A stretch of 64,000 nt of DNA from Thalassospira sp. MCCC 1A03138. Lineage in GTDB: Bacteria; Pseudomonadota; Alphaproteobacteria; Rhodospirillales; Thalassospiraceae. The position numbers and the translations under genes were made by a program. The stretch is from assembly GCF_002115785.1 (NCBI RefSeq), contig NZ_JFJY01000002.1, positions 1 to 64,000 on the forward strand, written 5' to 3'. Each line of letters begins with the position of its first letter. The first letter of the stretch is position 1. This document shows positions 1-9,797 of the stretch, piece by piece. A model generated the notes under the pieces. It did not search any database and had not been told where the DNA came from. It worked only from the letters and a program-made list of their open reading frames with translations.

Positions 1-516
1 GCCGCGCATTTTTTTGGCATCCCGGTCCATCACCCCCAGATCAGCCCCGACAAGCGGTGCCAGATCGGTTTTGTTGATCACCAGCAGATCGGACCGCGTA
101 ATGCCAGGCCCCCCTTTGCGCGGGATTTTGTCGCCCGCCGAAACATCGATGACATAGATGGTGATATCGGCCAGTTCCGGCGAAAATGTCGCCGACAGGT
201 TATCACCACCCGATTCAATAAAGATCGCTTCAAGCCCCGGATGTTTGGCGCTCATATCCTCGACCGCGGCAAGGTTGATCGATGCGTCTTCGCGAATGGC
301 GGTGTGCGGGCAGCCACCCGTTTCAACACCGGCAATCCGGTCCGCGGCCAATGCCCCCGACCGGGTCATGAATTCGGCATCCTCGCGGGTGTAAATATCG
401 TTGGTGATCGCGGCGATATTGAACTCGTCGCGCATGGCCTTGCACAGCCGTTCCAGAAGGGCGGTTTTGCCCGAACCAACCGGGCCACCGATACCAATGC
501 GAAGGGGTGAGCTCAT
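1..516 (-). CDS. ureG: Urease accessory GTPase UreG (3' end cut by window edge)
   Basis: UreG is the SIMIBI-class GTPase that delivers nickel to apo-urease together with UreF and UreD/UreH. The 172 visible codons begin [20 protein letters not shown], which contains the P-loop GPVGSGKT near residues 11-18. The family hallmarks ESGGDNL (about 100-106), CPH in the metal-binding loop (about 69-71), and NKTDL (G4, guanine specificity) follow. The ATG overlaps the ureF stop as ATGA, so translation is probably coupled. The C-terminus lies beyond the left edge. UreG is about 205 residues in other bacteria, so roughly 30 are missing. Confidence 0.97.
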   Translation of the reverse strand, partial: MSSPLRIGIGGPVGSGKTALLERLCKAMRDEFNIAAITNDIYTREDAEFMTRSGALAADRIAGVETGGCPHTAIREDASINLAAVEDMSAKHPGLEAIFIESGGDNLSATFSPELADITIYVIDVSAGDKIPRKGGPGITRSDLLVINKTDLAPLVGADLGVMDRDAKKMRG

Positions 517-1238
517 GATCTGAAAAGCCTCGTATATTGGGTTTCGTGTTTCATCGACGTCCAGTCAACCATCGGGGCAGCCGCCCCCAGATTGACCGGA
601 TCGGTATTCATCGCGGTTTCGGTCGCCATCGCCACCGCCTTGTCAAGGGACGCCAGGGTCCGCACGCCATCGGTCTGCCCCAACGGCACCAGACGCACCG
701 CACTCGATACCAGATTGGCCGCCATCGCGTGCAAAAACGCGCTCAGCGCATCACGCAACGGCACATCCGCCTCGGCCGCGGCAATACCAACCGCAACCGG
801 ATAGGATGGCAGACGATCATCATCGCGCATTCGCTTGGCCCAAAGGGTCAAAATGCCATCGCCCCAGACCTTTTGCGCGGTCGAGACAAAGGCACGCCCC
901 TGTGCGGTTGCCTCCAACGCCATTTCAGCCGTCCCGCGCCAGCAATCGGCATCAACCCCGATATCAAATAGCGCGTCCAGATCCCCCGCACGTGCCGCGC
1001 GCCATGCGGCACAAAACAGCACCGCATCAATCCGCCCCGCACCGAATTCCAGAACCCCTTCGATCCAGATTGTCAGGCTTTCGGCACTTATAACCCGGCG
1101 ATCCTCGACCGCGTATTCAACACCGTGGGAATAGGTATAGGCACCGACCGGGAATGACGGGCTAAGCCATGTCATCAACCGCATCAGGCCACCCGGCGTC
1201 AGATTGGCGGGGGAACGGGGATCAAGTTCAGTGGTCAT
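513..1238 (-). CDS. ureF: Urease accessory protein UreF
   Basis: UreF is the scaffold of the UreD-UreF-UreG nickel-insertion complex and gates the GTPase activity of UreG. At 241 residues it has the usual length. The N-terminal stretch [19 protein letters not shown], a UreF signature, is clear. I chose the ATG at 1238 because the reading frame continues upstream only through the His-rich 3' end of ureE, where it gives a low-complexity Met/Ile/Thr string that is not protein-like. The start overlaps the ureE stop by 11 bases and the stop overlaps the ureG start (ATGA). Confidence 0.96.
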   Translation of the reverse strand: MTTELDPRSPANLTPGGLMRLMTWLSPSFPVGAYTYSHGVEYAVEDRRVISAESLTIWIEGVLEFGAGRIDAVLFCAAWRAARAGDLDALFDIGVDADCWRGTAEMALEATAQGRAFVSTAQKVWGDGILTLWAKRMRDDDRLPSYPVAVGIAAAEADVPLRDALSAFLHAMAANLVSSAVRLVPLGQTDGVRTLASLDKAVAMATETAMNTDPVNLGAAAPMVDWTSMKHETQYTRLFRS

Positions 1239-1848
1239 GCGGCTCCCCGATTGCATGGGCGTGCGCATGAGAATGGGAATCCCCGTGAGAATGCGCATGG
1301 CTATGGTCATGGCCGTGATCATGCCGGTGGTCATGATTGTGATCGTCATGATCATGCGGGTCTTCGAAATGATCATTGCCGTGGCCGTGACCATGACCGC
1401 CATCGCCACCCAGCCCGTGATAGGCCCCGTTTAGCGGATCGAACGGGGCGACTTCGGCAAAAACAACACCACCCAGCCCCTGAACCATGTCGCGCATGAC
1501 ATGATCATCAATGATGCGAAGCCGCCCGTCTTTCAGGACCTGAAGCGGGGTATGACGGTTGCCGATATGCCATGCCATTTTGGCCGTCGCAATCGGGCCG
1601 GAACAGGTGATGGTCAGGACGTCCTCGGCTACCGCGCGTACCACAATCACCCCGCCATCAACCAGACGCAACCGGTCACCATCGCCCAACCGCACCGCAT
1701 GGGGCAGATCAAGCAGGAACGCATCCCCGGCATCATCCATCAGCCGGATGCGCCGCCGGTGACGGTCGGCAAAGGCAAGTGTTACCGTACCGCGCACCTC
1801 GGAAGTGTCGGACTGGCTGACCGGGATATGTTCAATCGCGCGACGCAT
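1228..1848 (-). CDS. ureE: Urease nickel metallochaperone UreE with His-rich tail
   Basis: UreE binds nickel and hands it to UreG for urease activation. This 206-residue protein has the usual two-domain body (about residues 1-140, ending near the GGVVFAEVAPFDP segment). A tail from about residue 143 to the end is made almost entirely of His, Asp, Gly, Ser and Ala, with about 23 histidines. Such tails occur in Klebsiella-type UreE and store extra nickel; several other UreE proteins lack them. It lies between ureC and ureF and its 3' end contains the ureF start codon. Confidence 0.96.
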   Translation of the reverse strand: MRRAIEHIPVSQSDTSEVRGTVTLAFADRHRRRIRLMDDAGDAFLLDLPHAVRLGDGDRLRLVDGGVIVVRAVAEDVLTITCSGPIATAKMAWHIGNRHTPLQVLKDGRLRIIDDHVMRDMVQGLGGVVFAEVAPFDPLNGAYHGLGGDGGHGHGHGNDHFEDPHDHDDHNHDHRHDHGHDHSHAHSHGDSHSHAHAHAIGEPHDH

Positions 1849-1859
1849 GATCCGGGCTC

Positions 1860-3569
1860 CTAGAACAGGAAATAACGCTGTGCCATCGGCACACGGTCGA
1901 CCGGCTGACAGGTCAGAAGTTCGCCATCGGCACGCACCTGATAGGTTTCCGGATCGACTTCCATTTTCGGCAGGGCATCGTTCAGTTTCATGTCCTTTTT
2001 GCCGATATTGCGCGTGTTCGAAACCGCCAGAAGCTGCTTTGCCAAACCAAACTCGGCGGCAATTCCGGCATCGATCCCGGCCTGGGACACGAACGAGAAG
2101 CTCGATTTCGACAATGCCGAACCATAGGCGCCAAACATCGGACGATAATGAACCGGCTGCGGTGTCGGGATCGAGGCATTCGGATCCCCCATCGCCGCCC
2201 CGATGATCATGCCCGCCTTGATGATCATGTCGGGTTTGACGCCAAAGAACATAGGTTTCCAGACCACGATATCGGCAATCTTGCCGACCTCGATCGATCC
2301 GACATGGGATGCAATGCCCTGTGCGATTGCCGGGTTGATGGTGTATTTCGCGACATAACGCTTGGCACGGAAATTATCATTCCCCGGCCCGTCTTCCGAC
2401 AGGTTGCCGCGCTGCTTTTTCATCTTGTCCGCCGTCTGCCAGGTGCGCGAAATGACCTCGCCCACGCGGCCCATGGCCTGACTGTCCGACGAAATGATCG
2501 AAAACGCGCCAAGGTCATGCAGGATATCCTCGGCCGCAATGGTTTCGCGGCGGATGCGGCTTTCGGCAAAGGCGACGTCTTCGGGAATTTTCGGATCAAG
2601 GTGATGGCACACCATCAGCATATCAAGATGCTCGTCGATGGTGTTCACCGTAAAGGGACGTGTCGGGTTGGTCGAACTTGGCAGAACGTTCGCTTCCCCA
2701 CACAGCTTGATGATATCGGGCGCATGGCCGCCACCGGCCCCTTCGGTGTGGAAGGTATGAATGGTGCGGCCCTTGAACGATGCACGGGTATGTTCGACAA
2801 AGCCGCTTTCATTCAGCGTATCGGTATGGATCATCACCTGCACGTCAAGGTCATCGGCCACCGACAGGCAGGTATCAATCGACGCCGGGGTCGTGCCCCA
2901 GTCTTCATGCAATTTAAGCCCGCAAACACCGGCTTTGACCTGTTCGATCAATGACCCCGGCAGGGTCGCGTTGCCCTTGCCAAAGAAACCGATATTCATC
3001 GGCAATCCGTCGGCTGCCTGCAACATGCGGGCAATGTGCCACGGGCCGGGCGTACAGGTGGTGGCGTTGGTACCCGCTGCCGGGCCGGTCCCGCCGCCCA
3101 GCATCGTGGTTACGCCGGAATACAGCGCATCTTCGACCTGTTGCGGACAAATCCAGTGGATGTGGGCGTCAATACCGCCTGCGGTGATGATGTTGCCCTC
3201 ACCGGCAATCACCTCGGTCCCCGGACCGATGATGATGTCGACACCGGGCTGCACATCGGGGTTCCCGGCCTTGCCGATCCCGGCAATTCGGCCATCGCGA
3301 ATGCCAATATCGGCCTTGATGATGCCGGTATAATCAAGGATCAGCGCGTTGGTGATCACGGTATCGACCGATCCTTCGTCGCGCGATGCCTGCGACTGGC
3401 CCATACCGTCGCGAATGACCTTGCCGCCACCGAATTTGACTTCCTCGCCAAGGATCGTGAAATCCTGTTCGACCTCGATCAGAAGCTCGGTATCAGCCAG
3501 TCGAACCTTGTCGCCGACGGTCGGGCCAAACATGGCGGCATAGGATGCGCGATCAATTTCATAAGCCAT
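1860..3569 (-). CDS. ureC: Urease alpha subunit UreC (catalytic)
   Basis: UreC is the catalytic subunit of urease, which hydrolyses urea to ammonia and carbamate at a di-nickel centre. The 569-residue length is normal. Visible active-site elements are the nickel ligand HIH in [14 protein letters not shown] (about 132-143), the lysine that is carbamylated in the family in GLKLHEDWG (about 216-224), nickel-binding histidines in [12 protein letters not shown] and [14 protein letters not shown] (about 245-285), the flap motif MVCHHL with the catalytic His (about 318-323), and the Asp ligand in [12 protein letters not shown] (about 362). It starts two bases after the ureB stop codon. Confidence 0.99.
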   Translation of the reverse strand: MAYEIDRASYAAMFGPTVGDKVRLADTELLIEVEQDFTILGEEVKFGGGKVIRDGMGQSQASRDEGSVDTVITNALILDYTGIIKADIGIRDGRIAGIGKAGNPDVQPGVDIIIGPGTEVIAGEGNIITAGGIDAHIHWICPQQVEDALYSGVTTMLGGGTGPAAGTNATTCTPGPWHIARMLQAADGLPMNIGFFGKGNATLPGSLIEQVKAGVCGLKLHEDWGTTPASIDTCLSVADDLDVQVMIHTDTLNESGFVEHTRASFKGRTIHTFHTEGAGGGHAPDIIKLCGEANVLPSSTNPTRPFTVNTIDEHLDMLMVCHHLDPKIPEDVAFAESRIRRETIAAEDILHDLGAFSIISSDSQAMGRVGEVISRTWQTADKMKKQRGNLSEDGPGNDNFRAKRYVAKYTINPAIAQGIASHVGSIEVGKIADIVVWKPMFFGVKPDMIIKAGMIIGAAMGDPNASIPTPQPVHYRPMFGAYGSALSKSSFSFVSQAGIDAGIAAEFGLAKQLLAVSNTRNIGKKDMKLNDALPKMEVDPETYQVRADGELLTCQPVDRVPMAQRYFLF

Positions 3570-3571
3570 TT

Positions 3572-3883
3572 TTACGCTCCCAGCTTGCCGTTGATTTTGG
3601 CGTTAAAGCCATAGACCACACCCGACCCGGCATATTTCACCAGATTGACCTCGCGCGTCTGGCCCGGTTCAAACCGCACAGCCGTTCCGGCCGGGATATC
3701 AAGACGGAAACCACGTGCAGCCTCGCGATCAAAATCAAGGCCCGGATTGGTTTCATAAAAATGATAGTGGGATCCGACCTGCACCGGGCGATCCCCGGTA
3801 TTGGCGACGGTCAGTGTTTTGGTTTCGCGATCCTGATTAAGGATCAGGCTGCCTTCTTTGGTAATGATTTCACCTGGAATCAT
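3572..3883 (-). CDS. ureB: Urease beta subunit UreB
   Basis: UreB is the small beta subunit of the (alpha-beta-gamma)3 urease. It has 103 residues and begins [16 protein letters not shown], the standard UreB N-terminus. It also carries the family segment [20 protein letters not shown] (about 52-71) followed by the [20 protein letters not shown] stretch. It lies 16 bases after ureA and two before ureC. Separate beta and gamma subunits are the usual bacterial arrangement, unlike the fused Helicobacter form. Confidence 0.98.
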   Translation of the reverse strand: MIPGEIITKEGSLILNQDRETKTLTVANTGDRPVQVGSHYHFYETNPGLDFDREAARGFRLDIPAGTAVRFEPGQTREVNLVKYAGSGVVYGFNAKINGKLGA

Positions 3884-3899
3884 GGCCTGTTTCCTTTGC

Positions 3900-4202
3900 C
3901 TAGCGGATCGGTTCGTGAACGGTCACAAGCTTGGTCCCGTCGGGAAATGTCGCTTCGACCTGAATTTCATGGATCATTTCGGCAATGCCATCCATCACCT
4001 GGTCGCGCGTGATCACGGTCGCGCCGTCACGCATCAGATCGGCAACCGATTTGCCATCGCGCGCGCCTTCGACCACAAAATCCGTGATCAGGGCGATGGC
4101 TTCGGGATGGTTCAGTTTCACACCGCGTTCAAGGCGGCGTCGCGCCACCATGGCGGCCATTGAAACCAGCAATTTGTCCTTTTCGCGTGGCGTCAGATTC
4201 AT
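3900..4202 (-). CDS. ureA: Urease gamma subunit UreA
   Basis: UreA is the gamma subunit of the urease trimer. At 100 residues it matches the family, opening with [20 protein letters not shown], then [14 protein letters not shown] and ending near [19 protein letters not shown]. All are UreA hallmarks. A ribosome-binding sequence AGGAGAA lies just before the ATG. The gap to ureD is nine bases, so the gene belongs to the ureDABCEFG transcript. Confidence 0.98.
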   Translation of the reverse strand: MNLTPREKDKLLVSMAAMVARRRLERGVKLNHPEAIALITDFVVEGARDGKSVADLMRDGATVITRDQVMDGIAEMIHEIQVEATFPDGTKLVTVHEPIR

Positions 4203-4211
4203 GCCGTTCTC

Positions 4212-5087
4212 CTAAATTTCCCAAAGACGCGGCAGGCGCGCCGGAAGTCCCCGTGTTTCATGGCGGAACTGTTTCCACCACGCGCCGTAAACCCGGCGCA
4301 ATTTCATCGGATCGCGCGCCATGAAACGCGTGATCACAACCCCCTTCATCGCGGTTGCCGCGCACAGCACATCCCTATCCATCAAACCCTCGGATGCGCG
4401 CGCCAGACAATCGCGTGCAATATCAAGTTTTTCTTCGGCACCCTGCCCGACCAGAATGGCGGTCGCCGCCGCCCGCGCCCCATCAAAGGCTGCGGGATGA
4501 TCCAGCATGCGCAAAACATCGCCTTCCAGATGCAGCGCATCGCGCCAGACAGGCCGCCCGTCAATCGACACATCCCACGCATCGCGTGCCAGACCGGTTG
4601 TGAAAACCTCGCCGCGCGCAAGGCGGCCAAACACCATGATTTCACCGGCCATCACCTGCCCGGAACCGGCAACGGAAACCTTCGTCTTGCGGCGCAGACG
4701 CGCCTGATCAAACAGGATGGTTTCATGGGGCAACCATTCCAGCCAGCCGTTATCTTCGGCCGCCAGCTCAACCGACATCACGCAATCCGGCCCGGCGGAA
4801 CGGTAAATCTTTTCTGCGGCCTGAGCGGTAAACAGGGCGGATGCCCCTGCCTTGACCCGGCCTTCAAATGCCAGATGATCGCCACCCACCATGCCACCCG
4901 ATGTCGTCACCAGAACGGCAGTCACCAGATCCCCGGCCATCGGACGCGGGAACAGGATTTTCATCGGATCGCGGTAATAAAGATGATCAAGGGCCGCAAA
5001 ACCCGGTTTATCCGCAGACTCAGGGCCCGGCTTGAACGCGACCTCGGCCCGGCCGTCGGTGACGATCGGGTTGGAAGCGTCTGACAT
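4212..5087 (-). CDS. ureD: Urease accessory protein UreD (UreH)
   Basis: UreD binds apo-urease directly and, in known systems, channels nickel from UreG into the active site. The preferred start at 5087 gives 291 residues beginning MSDASNPIVTDGRAEVAFKP. An upstream ATG at 5171 in the same frame would add 28 residues that look less like the family. Recognisable parts are YYRDPMKILFPRP (about 40-52), TTSGGMVGGDHLAF (about 63-76) and the WLEWLPHETILFDQA block (about 114-128). It is first of the ure genes, directly after the urea transporter operon on the same strand. Confidence 0.93.
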   Translation of the reverse strand: MSDASNPIVTDGRAEVAFKPGPESADKPGFAALDHLYYRDPMKILFPRPMAGDLVTAVLVTTSGGMVGGDHLAFEGRVKAGASALFTAQAAEKIYRSAGPDCVMSVELAAEDNGWLEWLPHETILFDQARLRRKTKVSVAGSGQVMAGEIMVFGRLARGEVFTTGLARDAWDVSIDGRPVWRDALHLEGDVLRMLDHPAAFDGARAAATAILVGQGAEEKLDIARDCLARASEGLMDRDVLCAATAMKGVVITRFMARDPMKLRRVYGAWWKQFRHETRGLPARLPRLWEI

Positions 5088-5309
5088 TTGCGGTTCCGCC
5101 TTCAAATCGCTGCGGACCGGGTTTTCGAGTTTGCGAAGCTGCACAAAGCCACCTGAATATTTCAGTCGCACAACCGGTTAACCCGCGGTCAGACCGGCTG
5201 GCCCATCGGCAAACACAGCAAGATGCGGGCCAAACCGCACAGCCCGCAATCGCGCCATTTACCGCACCGGCCCCAATTCACCCATGCGCAAAATTTTGGC
5301 AAATGCTGA

Positions 5310-6005
5310 TCAAACAGTCAGATACGACCGCACCTTTTCGCGATCCAACGCATCCTTGGACCCCGCCAGCACCACCTCGCCACGTTCCAGCACGACGATC
5401 TCGTCGGCCAGTTCATGGGCGAAATCAAAATACTGTTCGACCAGAAGGATCGCCATATCGCCACGATCCGCCAACTGTTTGATGACGCGCTGGATATCCT
5501 TGATGATTGATGGCTGAATGCCTTCCGTCGGCTCGTCAAGCACAAGAAGCCGCGGACGTGTGACCAACGCCCGTCCAATGGCAAGCTGCTGCTGCTGCCC
5601 GCCCGAAAGATCGCCACCACGACGGCCCAGCATGTCGCGCAGGACCGGGAACAGTTCAAAAATTTCGTCGGGAATATGACGAAGGGCGCGCGGAAGGGCG
5701 GCAAACCCGGTTTCAAGGTTTTCCTTCACGGTCAGAAGCGGGAAAATCTCGCGCCCCTGGGGGACAATCGCGATCCCCGAGGCTGATCGTTTCCACGCCG
5801 GATCACGCGAAATGTTTTTGCCTTCCCACGTGATGTCGCCATCGGCAATCGGATGTTGCCCGACAACGGCGCGCATCAGCGATGTTTTCCCCACGCCGTT
5901 ACGCCCCAGAACCGCCGTGACCTTGCCGGTTTCCGCACTAAGCGACACCTTGCGAAGCGCATGCGACGCGCCATAAAACAGATCGATATTGGCTACATCC
6001 AGCAT
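5310..6005 (-). CDS. urtE: Urea ABC transporter ATP-binding protein UrtE
   Basis: UrtE is the second ATPase of the high-affinity urea importer, a HAAT/LivF-type protein of 231 residues. Walker A is GRNGVGKTS (about 34-42), the signature is LSGGQQQQLAIGRAL (about 134-148), and Walker B is LLVLDEPTEGIQPS (about 154-167). It begins two bases after the urtD stop and is the last urt gene. A 222-base gap with no evident gene or clear terminator separates it from ureD, so read-through into urease is possible. Confidence 0.96.
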   Translation of the reverse strand: MLDVANIDLFYGASHALRKVSLSAETGKVTAVLGRNGVGKTSLMRAVVGQHPIADGDITWEGKNISRDPAWKRSASGIAIVPQGREIFPLLTVKENLETGFAALPRALRHIPDEIFELFPVLRDMLGRRGGDLSGGQQQQLAIGRALVTRPRLLVLDEPTEGIQPSIIKDIQRVIKQLADRGDMAILLVEQYFDFAHELADEIVVLERGEVVLAGSKDALDREKVRSYLTV

Positions 6006-6007
6006 GA

Positions 6008-6799
6008 TCAGCGCCCCAAATATACTTCGATGACCCGCGGGTCTTTCTGAACATGGTCAAGGCGGCCTTCGGCCAGAACCGACCCTTCGTGCAGGACCGT
6101 CACCTTGCAATCAAGGTCGCGAACAAATTCCATGTCATGTTCGACCACCACAACCGACCGATCCGTTGCAATGGATCGCAGCAATTTCGCGGTCTGCTCG
6201 GTTTCGGAATCCGTCATGCCCGCGACCGGTTCATCCACCAGAAGCAATTCCGGCTCCTGCATCAGCAGCATGCCAATCTCAAGCCACTGTTTTTGCCCGT
6301 GCGACAGGTTGGCTGCCGTCTCGCCCCGCTTGTCGGTCAGCATGATGGTTTCAAGCGTCTGCTCAATGCGAAGCTTCTCAGCATTGCCCAAACGATGGAA
6401 AAGCGCCTGAAACACGCCGCGCCCGCCCGAACAGGCCAGCAGCAGATTGTCAAACACCGTATGGCTTTCAAACACGGTCGGTTTCTGGAACTTGCGCCCG
6501 ATGCCAAGGTTCGCGATCTCGGCCTCATCAAGCTTCGTCAGATCGACTTCGCTTCGGAACATCACATCGCCGGTATCGGGCCGGGTTTTACCGGTGATGA
6601 TGTCCATCATCGTCGTCTTGCCCGCGCCGTTCGGCCCAATAATCGCGCGAAGTTCGCCCGGCTCGACATAAAAGGACAGGCTATTGAGCGCCCGGAACCC
6701 GTCAAAAGTGACGGAAACCCCATCGACATAAAGGATGGTATTGGCTTTGGCGGCCTTGCGTTCGGCCTTTTCAATCTCGATTGCGGCTGCCTCGCTCAT
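6008..6799 (-). CDS. urtD: Urea ABC transporter ATP-binding protein UrtD
   Basis: UrtD is a LivG-type ATPase of the urea importer (263 residues). Walker A is GPNGAGKTTMMDIITG (about 54-69), the signature is LSHGQKQWLEIGM, and Walker B is LLLVDEPVAGMTDSE. The last is a combination typical of UrtD. The N-terminal 24 residues are a charged Glu/Ala/Lys stretch. Its ATG overlaps the urtC stop by four bases, consistent with coupled translation. Confidence 0.96.
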   Translation of the reverse strand: MSEAAAIEIEKAERKAAKANTILYVDGVSVTFDGFRALNSLSFYVEPGELRAIIGPNGAGKTTMMDIITGKTRPDTGDVMFRSEVDLTKLDEAEIANLGIGRKFQKPTVFESHTVFDNLLLACSGGRGVFQALFHRLGNAEKLRIEQTLETIMLTDKRGETAANLSHGQKQWLEIGMLLMQEPELLLVDEPVAGMTDSETEQTAKLLRSIATDRSVVVVEHDMEFVRDLDCKVTVLHEGSVLAEGRLDHVQKDPRVIEVYLGR

Positions 6800-7983
6800 G
6801 CCTTGCCTCCTTCGTTTGCACGCCCGTTCAGGAAACGCTTGCGCAGGGTGCTAAACGCCGATTGCCGGTCGGGTGCCCCAAATGCCGGCACCGCACCAAT
6901 CACGCCCTTTGGCAGGAACAGGGTCACGGCAATGAACAACCCGCCAAGGAAGAACAGCCAGAAATCAGGCATCACACCGGTAAAGAAGGTCTTGGCATAG
7001 TTCACAATGAACGCTCCCAGCACCGCACCATACAGCGTGCCACGCCCGCCAACCGCCACCCAGATGACGATTTCAATCGACAGGGCCGGGGCAAATTCAC
7101 CCGGATTGATGATGCCGACCTGCGGCACATAAAGCGATCCGGCAATCCCGGCCATCACGGCCGATACGGTAAAGACGAACAGCTTGTAATATTCGACCCG
7201 GTAACCGGTAAACCGCACACGCGCCTCGGCATCGCGGATCGCAATCAGAACCTTGCCCAGACGCGAATTGGTAATGCAGCGCGCCACGACATAACAGATG
7301 CCCAGCATCACACAGGATGCAATGAACAGGGCCGCCCGCGTTCCATCGGCCTGCAACGAGAAACCAAGCAGATCCTTGAAATCGGTCAGGCCGTTATTGC
7401 CGCCAAATCCCATATCGTTGCGGAAGAATGCCAGCAACAGCGCATAGGTCATCGCCTGCGTGATGATCGAAAGATACACCCCCGTCACCCGGGACCGGAA
7501 GGCAAGGAAGCCAAACACAAGGGCCAGAAGCCCCGGCACGAACATCGCCATCACAATGGCAAACCAGAACATGTCAAAGCCGTACCAGTACCACGGCAAT
7601 TCGGTCCAGTTCAGGAACACCATGAAGTCTGGCAGTTCCGGGTTGCCATAAACCCCGCGGTCCCCGATCTGGCGCATCAGATACATGCCCATGGCATAAC
7701 CGCCAAGCGCAAAGAACGCCCCGTGACCAAGGCTTAGAATCCCGCAGAACCCCCAGATAAGATCGACCGAAAGCGCCAGCAACGCATAGCAAAGGTACTT
7801 GCCAAGCAGGCTCATCATCCATGTCGGAACATGAAAGGCCGATCCTTCGGGCACGAGCAGATTGCCGACCGGGATCAGGATGGAGGCCGCAATCAGGATC
7901 GCAAGCAGGATCATCCCGCCGCGATCACGCAACAGCCACCCGATCACCGGCGTCATTTGGTATTTCGTGCGATAGTCGGTCAT
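6796..7983 (-). CDS. urtC: Urea ABC transporter permease UrtC
   Basis: UrtC is one of two inner-membrane permeases of the urea importer (395 residues, LivM family). It shows multiple hydrophobic segments from about residue 20 to 365. Family blocks include the LIWGFCGILSLGHGAFFALGG region (about 94-114) and the cytoplasmic EAA-like loop around NSRLGKVLIAIRDAEARVRF (about 238-257). GGAGG lies ten bases before the ATG. It follows urtB by three bases. Confidence 0.95.
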   Translation of the reverse strand: MTDYRTKYQMTPVIGWLLRDRGGMILLAILIAASILIPVGNLLVPEGSAFHVPTWMMSLLGKYLCYALLALSVDLIWGFCGILSLGHGAFFALGGYAMGMYLMRQIGDRGVYGNPELPDFMVFLNWTELPWYWYGFDMFWFAIVMAMFVPGLLALVFGFLAFRSRVTGVYLSIITQAMTYALLLAFFRNDMGFGGNNGLTDFKDLLGFSLQADGTRAALFIASCVMLGICYVVARCITNSRLGKVLIAIRDAEARVRFTGYRVEYYKLFVFTVSAVMAGIAGSLYVPQVGIINPGEFAPALSIEIVIWVAVGGRGTLYGAVLGAFIVNYAKTFFTGVMPDFWLFFLGGLFIAVTLFLPKGVIGAVPAFGAPDRQSAFSTLRKRFLNGRANEGGKA

Positions 7984-7986
7984 GTA

Positions 7987-9681
7987 TCAGGCCTCCACCG
8001 CGCGACCCTTAAGGGCAAACAGCCCCTTTGGTCGTTTCTGAATGAACAGGATCAGCGCAATCAGAACAAAGATTTTCGCCAGCACCGCACCGGCCACCGG
8101 TTCAAGAAACTTGTTCACGATGCCAAGGCTGAATGCACCAAGGACCGTGCCCCAAAGGTTGCCAACCCCGCCAAACACCACGACCATGAAACTGTCGATG
8201 ATGTAGGCTTGGCCAAGATTTGGGCTTACGTTTGAAATCTGGCTGAGTGCGACACCGGCAATCCCGGCAATCCCGGAACCAAGCCCGAAAGTCAGGGCAT
8301 CGACATACCCGGTGCGAATGCCGACCGATCCGGCCATGCGGCGGTTCTGGGTGACGGCGCGCATCTGAAGGCCAAAGGCGGTATAGCGCAGCACTATCGC
8401 AATCCCACCCACCACAATCAGACTGAACAGGATGATCCACAGCCGGTTGTAGGTCAGCACCAGACCGCTTGAAAGCTCAAGCGCGCCACTCATGAAATCA
8501 GGGGCGGTAACCTGCTGGTTGGTTGCGCCAAACAGGCTTCGGATCGCCTGCTGCAAGACAAGGCTGACACCCCAAGTCGCCAGAAGCGTTTCAAGTGGAC
8601 GACCATACAGGAACCGGATCACGCAGCGTTCGATCACGATGCCGACCAGACCGGCAACAACGAATGCCGCAGGCACCGCAATCACCAAAGACCATGGCGA
8701 CCCCGACGGAATGACAGATGAAAAAATCTGCTGCACGACAAAGGTGGTATAGGCACCGATCATTATCATTTCGCCGTGCGCCATATTGATCACGCCCATC
8801 ACGCCAAAGGTGATGGCAAGGCCAACCGCGGCAAGCAACAGCACGGATCCAAGACTGATGCCGCGATATACATCCCCCAGCGTCTGCCACATCGAAAGCC
8901 GACCCTCGACCTCGGCAAGCGCATCTTTGGCCGCAGCAACAACTTCGGGCTGGTAACCTTCGGCTTCGGCACTGGCAACGAATTGCGACAATACCGCACG
9001 GATTTGCGGTGTGGTTTCGCTGGCCAGCACTTCGATGGCGGTCAGACGCTCCTCGGTGGTTTCACCGGCCGCCAGCGCCATGGTCGCCCGTGCAAGTTCC
9101 ATCCGCGCCAGAAGCGTCGCATCTTCCTCACGCTCGATCGCGCGGATCAGCAATGGCAACATCGACGGATCGCGGGCGTCCATGACCTGCTCGACGGCGG
9201 CAGTACGGATGCCGATATCCTGACTAAACAGGTTAAGGGCGGCCAACGCATCGCGCAGCGCGCCACGCAGACGGTTGTTGATCTTGATCTTGTCGAGTTC
9301 CTTGGAACCGCTCTCACCCACAACCTCGCCGCTGACGACGTCGATATGGTTCCAGACCTTACCCTTTTTCTCGCCAATCACGACGTGCTCATCGCTGGCG
9401 CGGACAAACAGGTTGCCTTCAAGCATCGCGTTCAGGATCGGCGCGACGCGGGGGTCGCCATCGGCGGCCATGGCCTCGATTGCTTCAACCTTTTTGGTCG
9501 AACTTTTATGGTTGAGCTGTTCCGTTACATTGCGCAGTTCTTCGTCGCTAAATGCGTGTGCCGATCGCGGCGATGCCAGCACCATCACCGCAAAAATTGC
9601 GGCCAGGGCAAACAGGACAGGCACGGAGTTGTTCGCGCGGACACGGAAACGGCACAGGACAGCGGTCATGACAGTACGCAT
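7987..9681 (-). CDS. urtB: Urea ABC transporter permease UrtB with HEAT-like N-terminal extension
   Basis: UrtB is the LivH-type permease of the urea importer. The ATG at 9681 gives 564 residues. A signal-like hydrophobic segment comes first (about 20-43, ending near SAHAFSDEE). A soluble helical region of about 240 residues follows, with HEAT-like alternation (ALRDALAALNLFS, IRTAAVEQVMDARDPSMLPLLIRAI). The permease core begins near residue 270 (SLGSVLLLAAVGLAITFGVMG, INMAHGEMIMIGAY). The extension faces the periplasm if the signal is cleaved. Many UrtB proteins carry something similar, and its role is not known to me. Confidence 0.93.
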   Translation of the reverse strand: MRTVMTAVLCRFRVRANNSVPVLFALAAIFAVMVLASPRSAHAFSDEELRNVTEQLNHKSSTKKVEAIEAMAADGDPRVAPILNAMLEGNLFVRASDEHVVIGEKKGKVWNHIDVVSGEVVGESGSKELDKIKINNRLRGALRDALAALNLFSQDIGIRTAAVEQVMDARDPSMLPLLIRAIEREEDATLLARMELARATMALAAGETTEERLTAIEVLASETTPQIRAVLSQFVASAEAEGYQPEVVAAAKDALAEVEGRLSMWQTLGDVYRGISLGSVLLLAAVGLAITFGVMGVINMAHGEMIMIGAYTTFVVQQIFSSVIPSGSPWSLVIAVPAAFVVAGLVGIVIERCVIRFLYGRPLETLLATWGVSLVLQQAIRSLFGATNQQVTAPDFMSGALELSSGLVLTYNRLWIILFSLIVVGGIAIVLRYTAFGLQMRAVTQNRRMAGSVGIRTGYVDALTFGLGSGIAGIAGVALSQISNVSPNLGQAYIIDSFMVVVFGGVGNLWGTVLGAFSLGIVNKFLEPVAGAVLAKIFVLIALILFIQKRPKGLFALKGRAVEA

Positions 9682-9797
9682 GGTCACCAAGCCTTTGAAA
9701 ATCGGATGTCAGAAAATTACAAAAAGAATGGTTACCCAATCATCAGGGCAACGAAAAACAGGCTGGCTGTATCAACAGCCAGCCTGTCCAATCCCGA

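Noticed and set aside
1239..1409. N-terminal extension of UreF to position 1409
   Set aside because: The added 57 residues come from the His-codon repeat of ureE read in another frame, are low-complexity, and lack a ribosome site; UreF homology begins at the ATG at 1238.
2148..2954. Long plus-strand open frame of 268 codons opposite ureC
   Set aside because: It is the antisense shadow of the catalytic urease gene; composition is Arg/His/Asp-rich without domain pattern or ribosome site.
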